In this document: positions 35,100 to 42,902 of the stretch, piece after piece
Numbering within the stretch: the stretch's first letter is position 1
Layout: each line of letters begins with the position of its first letter
From: an uncultured Collinsella sp.
GTDB lineage: Bacteria > Actinomycetota > Coriobacteriia > Coriobacteriales > Coriobacteriaceae
Assembly: GCA_900540845.1 (NCBI GenBank)
Contig: UQHS01000005.1
Span: 42,511-106,510 of the forward strand
DNA: 64,000 nucleotides
Reading direction: 5' to 3'
Program-made: the position numbers and the translations under genes
Notes under the pieces: model-generated
What the model was told of the DNA's origin: nothing
The model's input: only the letters and a program-made list of their open reading frames with translations
Database searches by the model: none

Positions 35100-36260
35100 G
35101 TGGCTGACGTTTTGGAACATATTCCGAGCTTTGGGGACCTGCGTGCTTCTGGCGCGCAGGTCTCTGCGTTTGAAGAGGCGCGCTCGGAGCTGGCGGCTGG
35201 CGGCGATATTCCCGCTGGGCAGATAGAGCTCGGCGCCGTGGTTCGCCTGGACCGCGGGTTTCCCATGATCGCGACGGCGTCGGGCGAGTTGATGCGCGCC
35301 GAGCACGCCGTGGATTTTGCCAAGGGCAAGCGCCCGAAGCGCGGTGGGCGCAAAGGCAGCGCCCGTGCTGATCGCCCCGCTCGCGACGGCGAGGCGAAGG
35401 GCGCATCTGCGCCGATGCTGCCCGGCGTGGGCGACATGGTCGCGGTGCGCGTGACCCCCGAGCACGACATGGGCGTGATCTTGCGCGTGCTGCCGCGCAG
35501 GACGGCGTTTGAGCGGTGGCGCGGCAAGAACCGCGGCGACCGTCAGGTCCTCGCCGCCAACGTTGACGTGATCTTTATCGTGCAGCCTCTCGGCGCCGAG
35601 CGCGACACCCTGCCGCTCATGCGCGACCGTGTGGCGCGTTCGCTGGTCCTTGCCCGCGATTGCGGCGCCGAACCGGTGGTTGTGCTCACGAAGGTCGACC
35701 GATGCGATGAGGCGCACGTGTGCTGCGTCGTCGAGGATTTGGGCCGGTTGGCGGGAGAGGGCGTGCGTGTGATTGCGACGTCTTCCCGCGAGGGGCGCGG
35801 GCTTGACGAGGTGCGCGCGTGCATCCCGCGCGGCACCGTCGGCATGATCTTGGGGGAGTCCGGGGCGGGCAAATCGACCCTGCTCAACGCGCTGCTGGGC
35901 GCAGATGCCCTCGAGACGAACGAGGTGCGCGAGCGCGACGACGCCGGTCGCCACACCACCGTGGCGCGCATCATGGTCGCCCTGCCCGCGCCGTGTGGCG
36001 TTATCGCCGACTGCCCCGGCCTGCGGTCGTTGCCGCTCGTTGGTCACGAGCGCGGCCTTGCGCGAACGTTCCCCGAGATCGTGGAGGCGTCGCATGCGTG
36101 CCGGTTCAACGATTGCTCGCATGTACATGAGCCTGGGTGCGCTGTGCTCGCAGGCGTCGAGGATGGCTCGATTGAGCGTGTGAGACTTGATGCATTCCTG
36201 GCGCTTGCCTCCGAGATGCGCGTCAGTGCTCAGAGCCTCGACCCGGATGTCCATCTGTAG
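35100..36260 (+). CDS. rsgA: Ribosome small-subunit-dependent GTPase RsgA
   Basis: Assembly GTPase that checks late 30S maturation. The GTPase motifs are circularly permuted, as expected: G4 TKVD comes before G1 GESGAGKST and G3 DCPG. The C-terminal zinc site is C-x4-C-x-H-x5-C in CRFNDCSHVHEPGC. An OB-fold region precedes them but is enlarged by a basic loop (KGKRPKRGGRKGSARADR). GTG 35100 gives 386 residues; a GTG at 35052 would overlap the ATPase and is less likely. It starts 22 bases after the ATPase stop and ends before a clear terminator. Confidence 0.93.
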   Translation: MADVLEHIPSFGDLRASGAQVSAFEEARSELAAGGDIPAGQIELGAVVRLDRGFPMIATASGELMRAEHAVDFAKGKRPKRGGRKGSARADRPARDGEAKGASAPMLPGVGDMVAVRVTPEHDMGVILRVLPRRTAFERWRGKNRGDRQVLAANVDVIFIVQPLGAERDTLPLMRDRVARSLVLARDCGAEPVVVLTKVDRCDEAHVCCVVEDLGRLAGEGVRVIATSSREGRGLDEVRACIPRGTVGMILGESGAGKSTLLNALLGADALETNEVRERDDAGRHTTVARIMVALPAPCGVIADCPGLRSLPLVGHERGLARTFPEIVEASHACRFNDCSHVHEPGCAVLAGVEDGSIERVRLDAFLALASEMRVSAQSLDPDVHL

Positions 36261-36344
36261 CTGTGGGGGCGCCTGCGGGCTTTGGCCGATTCGTCACCGC
36301 AGGTAGTCGCTGCGTCTGTGGAACATAACGAATACGCGTCCTTT

Positions 36345-36384
36345 GCGGGCCGCTTGCGTATCATGCGCGGGCGGCCCGCTTTTT
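36345..36384 (+). terminator. rsgA terminator
   Basis: GCGGGCCGC (36345-36353) pairs with GCGGCCCGC (36371-36379) and a T5 run follows. The rest of the 303-base gap to cpaB contains no other clear signal. Confidence 0.85.
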
Positions 36385-36563
36385 GTTGCGCCGCCCGCGC
36401 GGACTTTTGGGGTTTCCCCAGGTAGAGGCTTGTGCAAAAACAATGGTTCGATTTGGGCAAGAGCCCTGCACAGGTCGGTGTCGACTTTCTTGATTTGATG
36501 CCGGAGGGGCCTGCGCCCGCTTGCACAATCAAGGTGCAGGGTGCCGCGAGGAAGGGGGTGCGC

Positions 36564-37205
36564 ATGAAACGCAGAACGAGATTGATCTTGAGTGCCGTGG
36601 CCGGCGTGGTCGCCGCCTTGCTGTCGCTTACCGCGATTCGGGGAGCTCATGCCGAGGCGGAACGAGTGGAGCTGGAGGCGATGGCGAGATACGGGGGCGA
36701 CCGCGCGAGCGCATGTGTGACGCTGCGCGAGATAGAGCCTGGCGAGGAAATCGACGAGGGAAACACCGAGGTGGTCGAGTGGGTCTCGACGCTGTTGCCC
36801 GAAGACGCCATCACGAGCCTTTCAGACGTTGCCGGCCGTACCGCGACCTCGCGGATACCCGCGCATGCGCCATTGTCGGAAAGCCATTTTGTCCGCTCTG
36901 AGCAGTCAGTTGAGGTTCCGCGTGGTCGCGTGGCAGTTTCTGTCGCGAGCGACCCGGAGCACGCGGTGGGTGGATTGGCGCGCGCCGGTGACAAAGTCGA
37001 CGTGTACGCCTCTGCGGATGCGGTCGCGCACAAGCTCACCACCGCAGAGGTGATCGACTCGAGCGCCGGTCAAGATGGCGCAAAAGTCCAGTGGGTGACG
37101 CTTGCGGTGAGGCCCTCTGCGGTGAAAGAGCTGCTTGCGGCGACATCGCAGGGAATGGTGACGCTGGTGATGCCGGGTGCGGGGAGCGCCGGCGCTGACG
37201 AATGA
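36564..37205 (+). CDS. cpaB: Flp pilus assembly protein CpaB/RcpC-like (SAF domain)
   Basis: First gene of the tad locus. The 213-residue protein has an N-terminal membrane anchor (RLILSAVAGVVAALLSLTAI) and a SAF-type domain (VTLREIEPGEEIDEGNTEVV ... GRTATSRIPAHAPL), then a C-terminal region with GGLARAGDKVDVYAS. In Gram-negatives CpaB sits in the periplasm near the secretin; here, in a cell with no secretin gene nearby, it probably works on the outer face of the membrane. ATG 36564 follows GAAGGGGG; upstream in-frame starts have no site. Confidence 0.82.
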   Translation: MKRRTRLILSAVAGVVAALLSLTAIRGAHAEAERVELEAMARYGGDRASACVTLREIEPGEEIDEGNTEVVEWVSTLLPEDAITSLSDVAGRTATSRIPAHAPLSESHFVRSEQSVEVPRGRVAVSVASDPEHAVGGLARAGDKVDVYASADAVAHKLTTAEVIDSSAGQDGAKVQWVTLAVRPSAVKELLAATSQGMVTLVMPGAGSAGADE

Positions 37206-37238
37206 GGGCGATGCCGCGGGGCATGCAAAGGAGGAACG

Positions 37239-38399
37239 ATGCAGGAGTCGGTTTGGATTCAGCTGTCAGAGGTTGACCTTGAGGATATCACGCGCATATT
37301 GGGGATCGAATCATCGCAGGTCATCGCGGGGGACGGGAATGGCGCGGCAATGGCGCCTTCTTGTTTTCGAGCGTCACAGGAGAAATGCATGGAACGCAGT
37401 GCCTGCCGGCAAGCCGCGGGCCAAACCGGGGATCTTCGCGATGACCTTGTGCCCCTCGAGGAGCTTTGGCCTCCGTTGGACGAGCCTGAGGAAGAAGGGG
37501 CGCCCAGTCCGCCCGGGGTGCCCGATCCGTCTGGGACGCCTGAACAGCAAGGAGGTCATCGCGCCCCGTTGATTGCCGTTGTGTCTGGTCGCGGGGGCGT
37601 TGGCAAAACGACGCTGGTCGCCTCCATGGCGGCATGTGCCGCCCGTGCCGGCTTGCGCGCCGCCGTTCTCGATTTGGATCTGATGTTTGGAGACTTGCCT
37701 ACCGTGTTGGGCGTGGAGGCGTTTCGCGGGCTGGAAACCGTGGCGGCACATGCCAGCGGCGGCGCCCTGATGGAGGAGGACATCGAGGCGGCGGCCATGC
37801 GCATCGGGCCGGGGCTGACACTGTGGGGTCCGCTTGAGGCGGGCGAGTGCGCCGAGCTGCACGGGACGACGGTGGAGCAGCTTCTTGCCGTGCTTCGGGG
37901 TGCGGCCGATGTCATCTTCGCCGATACCTCGGTGTTTTGGGGCGATGCCGTGGCTGTCGCAGTGGGGGCGTGCGATCGTTGCCTGGTCGTGGGTACCGGT
38001 GGCGAGCCCGCCGGCGCCGCCGCGAAGCATGTGGTGCAGCTTGCCGGGCGACTGGGGGTTCCCGCGACGCGCATGACGAGCGTGTTCAACCGCATGGGAG
38101 AGCGTGGTGCCGGGGAAGAGGAGGCGATGCGGTTCGAGATGGCGACGTCGCTGCACTCGCGCTTTCGCATCGCTGCGGGCGGTGAGGAGGTCACGGGGAT
38201 GTCTTCATTTGGAAAGCTGGATGCGCTTATCACCGAGGACAGCGCCTTTGCGAAGAGCGTCAGAACGAGCACCGCCGAGATTTTGGGGGAGCTTGGTTGC
38301 AGCTTTGATGCGCGCCTGCTCGATAGCCCGACGGCTGCGGAGAAGGATGGTCCCAAGCTGCGCTTGCCCTGGCGTCGTAAGGCGGGTGCGGCGCGATGA
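37239..38399 (+). CDS. tadZ: Tad pilus polar localisation ATPase (TadZ/CpaE-like, ParA/MinD fold)
   Basis: ATPase that places the pilus machine in the cell. Of 386 residues, the first ~110 are a divergent acidic, Pro-rich region (DEPEEEGAPSPPGVPDPS); then a MinD-type deviant Walker A GRGGVGKTT, the LDLDLMFGDLPTVLGV block that replaces switch I, and FADTSVFWGDA in place of Walker B. A C-terminal basic tail RLPWRRKAGAAR is present. AAAGGAGG precedes the ATG. It overlaps tadA by 4 bases (ATGA). Confidence 0.85.
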   Translation: MQESVWIQLSEVDLEDITRILGIESSQVIAGDGNGAAMAPSCFRASQEKCMERSACRQAAGQTGDLRDDLVPLEELWPPLDEPEEEGAPSPPGVPDPSGTPEQQGGHRAPLIAVVSGRGGVGKTTLVASMAACAARAGLRAAVLDLDLMFGDLPTVLGVEAFRGLETVAAHASGGALMEEDIEAAAMRIGPGLTLWGPLEAGECAELHGTTVEQLLAVLRGAADVIFADTSVFWGDAVAVAVGACDRCLVVGTGGEPAGAAAKHVVQLAGRLGVPATRMTSVFNRMGERGAGEEEAMRFEMATSLHSRFRIAAGGEEVTGMSSFGKLDALITEDSAFAKSVRTSTAEILGELGCSFDARLLDSPTAAEKDGPKLRLPWRRKAGAAR

Positions 38400-39793
38400 G
38401 TCTGCTTCAGCGAGTGCTCGCGGCGCGGTCGGATGATGGGCGCACCGCGATTGCCGAAAAGGCGCGGGCCCATGCATGGGGAGTATCTGCGTATGCAAAC
38501 GACGAGCGGCTGCGGGCCGCAGGCGAGGCCGCCAAGCGCGCGATGATGGAGCGCGTGGGCTTTGAGGAGGTTGCGCGGCTCGCCCGATGTGGCGATGTCG
38601 ACGCAGCCCGGCGTGAATTGCGCCCTGCTCTTGAGGCAGTCTTGCACATTGAGGCGGGCACACGTCTCACGGCTCCGGAGCGCGCACGCGTGATTGAGGA
38701 CGTCCTCAACGATGTCGTTGGCTTGGGGCCGCTGCAGCCCCTGCTTGATGACGACGAGGTGACCGAGATCATGGTCAATGGATATGCGAGCACGTATATC
38801 GAACGCAAGGGAACGCTGTGCTGCCTGGGTCGCATCTTCGATTCGGACGAGCAAATACGCATCGCAATCGACCGGGTCATCTCTCCGCTCGGCAGGCGTG
38901 TTGACGAGCGGAGCCCGATGGTCAACGCTCGCTTGCCCAACGGGTATCGCGTCAACGCGATCATTCCTCCCGTGGCAATCGACGGCCCCACCCTGACCAT
39001 CCGGAAGTTCTCGGATCGCATAGCCACGCTGGGGCATCTGGTGCAACTCGGCTCCATTCCCCCGTGGTATGCGCAGCTCCTTTCGTTTGCCGTGAAGCTG
39101 CGTCAGGACTTGGCCATCGCCGGTGGCACGGGGTCGGGAAAGACCACACTGCTCAACGCGCTTTCCTGTGAGATCCCGCAGGAGGAGCGCATCGTGACGA
39201 TCGAGGATTCGGCCGAGTTGAAGTTTTCTCAGCATCCCCATGTGGTGCGGCTGGAGGCGCGCGACGCCTCGATCGAGGGGGCGGGCGCGGTGTCGATACA
39301 CGACTTGCTGGTGAACGCGCTGCGCATGCGCCCCGATCGCATCGTTGTCGGAGAGGTGCGCAACCGGGAGGCGATTGACATGCTGGAGGCCATGAACACC
39401 GGGCACGATGGCTCGCTCACCACGCTGCATGCGGGCAGCGCCGAGGAAGCGGTGGTGCGCCTTACGTTGCTGGCGCGATATGGCATCGACCTGTCGAGCG
39501 ATTTGATCGAGGAACAGATCGCGATGGCGCTCGATGGGATTGTGATGTCGGTGAGGTTGCCCTCGGGAGGGCGATTCGTGTCGTCCTACACCGGTGTGGC
39601 GCGTGCGCCGGGAGGTGGTGTCGAGCTGCGGGAATTCGTGTCGTTCGATGCATCGCGGCGGTGTTGGAGCCTGGTGGACGAACCGCCGTTTATCGAATGG
39701 GCGAAGGTGTCGGGGGCGCTGGACGGGGAGGAGGTCGAGCGATGGAGGCGGTCGTGTCGGGATGCGTTGGTGTCCTCGCGGCAGGCTGCGTAG
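38396..39793 (+). CDS. tadA: Tad pilus secretion ATPase TadA/CpaF
   Basis: Hexameric type II/IV secretion ATPase powering Flp pilus assembly. The 465 residues contain GLGPLQPLLDDDEVTEIMVN, Walker A GGTGSGKTTLLNAL, an Asp box EERIVTIEDSAEL, and the His box GSLTTLHAGSAEEAV. The N-terminal ~100 residues are Ala/Arg-rich and helical. Translation is coupled to tadZ by a 4-base overlap, and the 3' end overlaps tadB by 52 bases. Confidence 0.95.
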   Translation: MSLLQRVLAARSDDGRTAIAEKARAHAWGVSAYANDERLRAAGEAAKRAMMERVGFEEVARLARCGDVDAARRELRPALEAVLHIEAGTRLTAPERARVIEDVLNDVVGLGPLQPLLDDDEVTEIMVNGYASTYIERKGTLCCLGRIFDSDEQIRIAIDRVISPLGRRVDERSPMVNARLPNGYRVNAIIPPVAIDGPTLTIRKFSDRIATLGHLVQLGSIPPWYAQLLSFAVKLRQDLAIAGGTGSGKTTLLNALSCEIPQEERIVTIEDSAELKFSQHPHVVRLEARDASIEGAGAVSIHDLLVNALRMRPDRIVVGEVRNREAIDMLEAMNTGHDGSLTTLHAGSAEEAVVRLTLLARYGIDLSSDLIEEQIAMALDGIVMSVRLPSGGRFVSSYTGVARAPGGGVELREFVSFDASRRCWSLVDEPPFIEWAKVSGALDGEEVERWRRSCRDALVSSRQAA

Positions 39794-40503
39794 CGGGGCT
39801 GTGCGCGTCGATCGATGTTCCAAGAGGCAGGCTGTCGCCTATCGATCTTGCTCGTGAAGCGACGGCGTTGTGGGGCGGGCTGGCGGCCCGTGCACGCGAG
39901 GCCAGACGGGATGTCGAGACGCGGCTGGAGCGTCTTGGCGTGAGCACACGCTATGCGCGCAAGGAGCGAGAGCTCGTTGAGCGAGAGATGCCCGAGGCCT
40001 TTGCGGCGCTCGCGATTTCCCTGGGGTCGGGCCTGTCTCTCGAACAGGCGATGCGCTACGTGGGCTCCCGTTCGCGAGAGCCCGTGCGCACGGAGTTCAT
40101 GCGCGTGTCGGTGCTCATGGCCTGCGGGGTATCGGCGAGCACGGCGTTGGACGAAATGCTCGGCCGTATCCAGGCGCCGGGCCTTGGCCTGGTTGCGCTT
40201 GCCCTCAAGGTGTCGCAGCGCACGGGGGCGCCCCTGGCCGACTTGCTGCTCGAAGCGGCGGCGCTTGTGGGGCAGCGCATCGAGCTCGCGCGGCAGCTTG
40301 ATGTCAAGACGGCACAAGTACGTATGTCGGCACGACTGGTGGCGGCGATGCCTGCGGTCATGATCGCGTTTCTCGTGATGACGTCGGCGGATTTCAGGCG
40401 CGGGATGGCGGCGCCGATGGGCGCCGGGGCACTGCTGCTGGCGCTTGCGATGAACCTGGTTGCATGGAAGATCATGCGCTCGGTGATGCGGGTGGGGCTG
40501 TAA
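39742..40503 (+). CDS. tadB: Tad pilus inner-membrane platform protein TadB
   Basis: Type II secretion F-domain protein. The 253 residues have a single N-terminal membrane span, then a cytoplasmic stretch beginning RYARKERELVEREMPEAFAALAISLGSGLSLEQAM (the usual T2SF core), and two C-terminal membrane spans. The start ATG 39742 lies inside tadA with GGGGAGGAGG upstream; overlapped reading frames are normal in this operon. Confidence 0.85.
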   Translation: MEAVVSGCVGVLAAGCVAGLCASIDVPRGRLSPIDLAREATALWGGLAARAREARRDVETRLERLGVSTRYARKERELVEREMPEAFAALAISLGSGLSLEQAMRYVGSRSREPVRTEFMRVSVLMACGVSASTALDEMLGRIQAPGLGLVALALKVSQRTGAPLADLLLEAAALVGQRIELARQLDVKTAQVRMSARLVAAMPAVMIAFLVMTSADFRRGMAAPMGAGALLLALAMNLVAWKIMRSVMRVGL

Positions 40504-41177
40504 TGAGCGAAGGAGCATGGCAGACGGAGAGCATCGCGGTCGCGTGTCTCGTTGGGGCGCTCGCGGGCATCTCGGTGTTTCTCATCTCCGCCATGGGCGG
40601 CGGGGATATACGTCGCGTTGGAGAGCTGTGTTGGAAGAGGGTCATTCGCGCGTCTTCGCGGGCGGAGGATTTGCTGCTCGATCTGCGACGTCGGTTGCGC
40701 GGTGCATGTGGCGTGCGCGGGAACGAGGGACGAGGGGTGAGTTTGGGCGAGGTGTCTGAGATGGTCGACATCGTGCGGCTGGGTTTGCTGGCCGGTCTTT
40801 CGTTTGACGCTGCGTTGGGGCTGTATTGCGAGGGCTCGCAAGGCGTTTTGTCGAGGCGACTGGAGCAGGCGCTGTTGTCGTGGCAAACGGGGCTCGAGAG
40901 CCGAGCGGAGGGGCTGCTCAACGCCGCGCATGATGTGGGCGTGCGGGAGCTGGAATCGTTTGCGGTGGCAGTTTCCCAGGCGATTGAGCTCGGGGCTCCG
41001 TTGGCGGAGACGCTGGAAGGCCAGGGCCGCGAAATGCGGCGCGCTCACAGGGCCATGGTGGAGCGCCAAATCGAGCGGGCTCCGGTAAAGCTGCTGATCC
41101 CTGTTGGGACGCTCATCTTACCGGCGCTGCTCTTGTCCATATTGGGCCCGCTGCTTGCTGCAGGCGGGATGGTATAG
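40503..41177 (+). CDS. tadC: Tad pilus inner-membrane platform protein TadC
   Basis: Second T2SF protein of the platform, 224 residues. It has an N-terminal membrane span (VACLVGALAGISVFLISAMG), a cytoplasmic region with SEMVDIVRLGLLAGLSFDAAL, and the tail KLLIPVGTLILPALLLSILG. The start codon overlaps the tadB stop by one base (TAATG). Confidence 0.85.
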   Translation: MSEGAWQTESIAVACLVGALAGISVFLISAMGGGDIRRVGELCWKRVIRASSRAEDLLLDLRRRLRGACGVRGNEGRGVSLGEVSEMVDIVRLGLLAGLSFDAALGLYCEGSQGVLSRRLEQALLSWQTGLESRAEGLLNAAHDVGVRELESFAVAVSQAIELGAPLAETLEGQGREMRRAHRAMVERQIERAPVKLLIPVGTLILPALLLSILGPLLAAGGMV

Positions 41178-41189
41178 GGAGGTAGAACC

Positions 41190-41432
41190 ATGAAACGGCT
41201 GGAGGAGTACGTACGGGAGCTGATGGACGAGCTTCATTGCGCGGTGATACGGGCCGCCGGTGGAGGAGGGTGCGTGATGGCTGCGCTGCGCGAGGAGCGC
41301 GCTCAGGGCACGACCGAATACGCGATCCTCGTGGGGGTTCTCGTCGTCATTGCAATATTGGCCATCATCACGTTCAGGGAGCGAGTGAGCGAGCTATGGG
41401 GAGAGATAGCGGATGGCATCAACAGCCTATGA
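41190..41432 (+). CDS. flp: Flp-type pilin
   Basis: Major pilus subunit candidate, 80 residues. A 40-residue hydrophilic leader ends in ERA, followed by QGTTEYAILVGVLVVIAILA, that is the Q-x-x-x-E cleavage motif and a hydrophobic assembly helix. The mature part is only about 40 residues. GGGAGG precedes the ATG, giving it the strongest ribosome site of the operon, as expected of a pilin. No prepilin peptidase (TadV/CpaA) gene is in the window. Confidence 0.88.
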   Translation: MKRLEEYVRELMDELHCAVIRAAGGGGCVMAALREERAQGTTEYAILVGVLVVIAILAIITFRERVSELWGEIADGINSL

Positions 41433-42118
41433 GGCGGAAGACCTCGAGCATCTTGGTGCGCGCTCTGCCCGTGGCGTGTGGGGCGATTGCTTTGTGCATC
41501 CTTGCGGGTGCGTTGCGCCTGACCGGTGAAGGTCGAGAGCCGACTGTCGCGTTGGACGAGGGCGCGCGGCGCCAAGAGCAGGCGCAGAAGGAACAGGGCG
41601 CGGATGCGGATCGCAAGGGGGAAGACGCGGGTGCCGATGAAGGACCGGCTGGTGATGAGGACGAGTGGGCCGACGGAGCGCAGGCGGCCATAGACCGAGC
41701 GCGCGAACTCGTGGAAGGGGAAGCGCGAACAAGCACGCCTGAATCGTTTTTGGATGATTTGAATCAGGGAGCCCCCGCCGACGGCGATCGCGATGACCGC
41801 ACGGGTCTGGTGGGCGTGTTGTCGGTGCAGTGGAAGGTTCGAGAGGACATCCCAAAGGCGACGGAGCCAGTGCTCAATGCGTATGCAGAGCGCGGAGGGG
41901 CCCATTTGCTAGCAAGCGGGTATCTCGACTTGCGTGGAAACATATGGGGAGCCGTGATTCGCGCCGACGTGGCGCAAGGGGCAAACTCGGCTTCGGGCGA
42001 GGCGGCGACGGGCGGCTCCCGCGATTCCGGCTCTCTTGATGCCTGGTGCGATGTGGTGCTTGTGAGCACCGATGACGGGGTCGAAAGCACAGTGCGAATT
42101 GCGCGTATGCACGCTTGA
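41429..42118 (+). CDS. Secreted or membrane-anchored tad operon protein, unknown
   Basis: A 229-residue protein that starts on the ATGA overlap with flp. It has a basic N terminus, a hydrophobic segment (VRALPVACGAIALCILAGAL) and then a long acidic, Ala/Glu/Asp-rich linker to about residue 90. A compact C-terminal region follows with VGVLSVQWKVREDIPK and DVVLVSTDDGVESTVRIAR. I do not recognise the family. Position suggests a pilus assembly or minor component. Confidence 0.65.
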   Translation: MRRKTSSILVRALPVACGAIALCILAGALRLTGEGREPTVALDEGARRQEQAQKEQGADADRKGEDAGADEGPAGDEDEWADGAQAAIDRARELVEGEARTSTPESFLDDLNQGAPADGDRDDRTGLVGVLSVQWKVREDIPKATEPVLNAYAERGGAHLLASGYLDLRGNIWGAVIRADVAQGANSASGEAATGGSRDSGSLDAWCDVVLVSTDDGVESTVRIARMHA

Positions 42119-42169
42119 GTCGCCTGCATGCGCGCGCGGATGGCGGAAGGATGTTGGACGGGGGAGAGC

Positions 42170-42436
42170 ATGTATGAACGGACGACGAGCGCAGCCGGGG
42201 CACGCGGGGGTGTTCGTGCACGTTGCGGGCGTGTTGCAAGAGGGTGCATTTTGTGCGGGGAGGATGCGCAGGCAACGCTGGAATACGCGTTGGTGGCCTC
42301 TGCGTGCCTTGCGATCGCGGTGGGACTTGCAGCATTGTGGCATGCGGGTGCGGATGGCGTGCTTGCGCGTCTGGCAGAGCGTGCGGCATCGCATGCCCTG
42401 TCCATGTGGGGAGCGGTTGATATCGCGCTGTATTGA
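42170..42436 (+). CDS. Prepilin-like protein
   Basis: An 88-residue protein with start ATG 42170 after GGGGAGAG. It has a Cys-containing leader ending in EDA, then QATLEYALVASACLAIAVGL, the same Q-x-x-x-E motif and helix as Flp. The mature tail is about 55 residues. It may be a second pilin or minor pilin. Confidence 0.65.
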   Translation: MYERTTSAAGARGGVRARCGRVARGCILCGEDAQATLEYALVASACLAIAVGLAALWHAGADGVLARLAERAASHALSMWGAVDIALY

Positions 42437-42902
42437 AGACCGGGCGCAGGCAACCGTCGAGGCGGCCGTGCTCCTGCCGAGCTTTTTGCTTGTGCTGCTG
42501 CTGGCGTTGCAGCCGATATGCCTGCTCTACACGCGTGCGGTGATGGAGTCCACGGCATCTGAGGTCGCCCGGCTCATGGCGACGGGCAATGCGGACGACG
42601 ACGCATATCGATCGTTTGCCCTGCGGCGCCTCTCCGCCGTTCCCGACATTTCGATATTCCACGCAGGGGGACCTCAGGCTTGGGAGATGGCGTTCGAGCG
42701 CGCGGGGCACACGGGAGGGAACGTGCGGGTTTCCATCGAAGGGGCAATACGTCCGCTGCCGGTCTTGGGGGCATTTGCCCCGGCATTTGCTGAGGTCAAC
42801 GCTTTGGGAGATGCAGTGGTGCGGGTTGAAGTCTCGTATGAGGCGCAACCCGATTGGTTGGAGGGCGAGTATGAGGATTGGGTTGGCACTTGGGGCGCAT
42901 AG
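42393..42902 (+). CDS. TadE-like pseudopilin
   Basis: The protein begins at or near 42393 (ATG) or at TTG 42417, whose GGGGAG lies only three bases away; neither start is ideal, so the 5' end is uncertain. The ATG start gives 169 residues. The leader ends in EDRA and is followed by QATVEAAVLLPSFLLVLLLA, the TadE membrane anchor with a conserved Pro and the Q-x-x-x-E motif. The rest is a predicted extracellular domain. It overlaps both neighbours, 44 bases with the prepilin-like gene and 32 with the next gene. Confidence 0.65.
   Translation: MPCPCGERLISRCIEDRAQATVEAAVLLPSFLLVLLLALQPICLLYTRAVMESTASEVARLMATGNADDDAYRSFALRRLSAVPDISIFHAGGPQAWEMAFERAGHTGGNVRVSIEGAIRPLPVLGAFAPAFAEVNALGDAVVRVEVSYEAQPDWLEGEYEDWVGTWGA

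Noticed and set aside
32468..35527. 1019-residue minus-strand frame opposite the Ca2+-ATPase
   Set aside because: Low-complexity His/Asp/Gly-rich translation without motifs; the opposite strand is a complete P-type ATPase.
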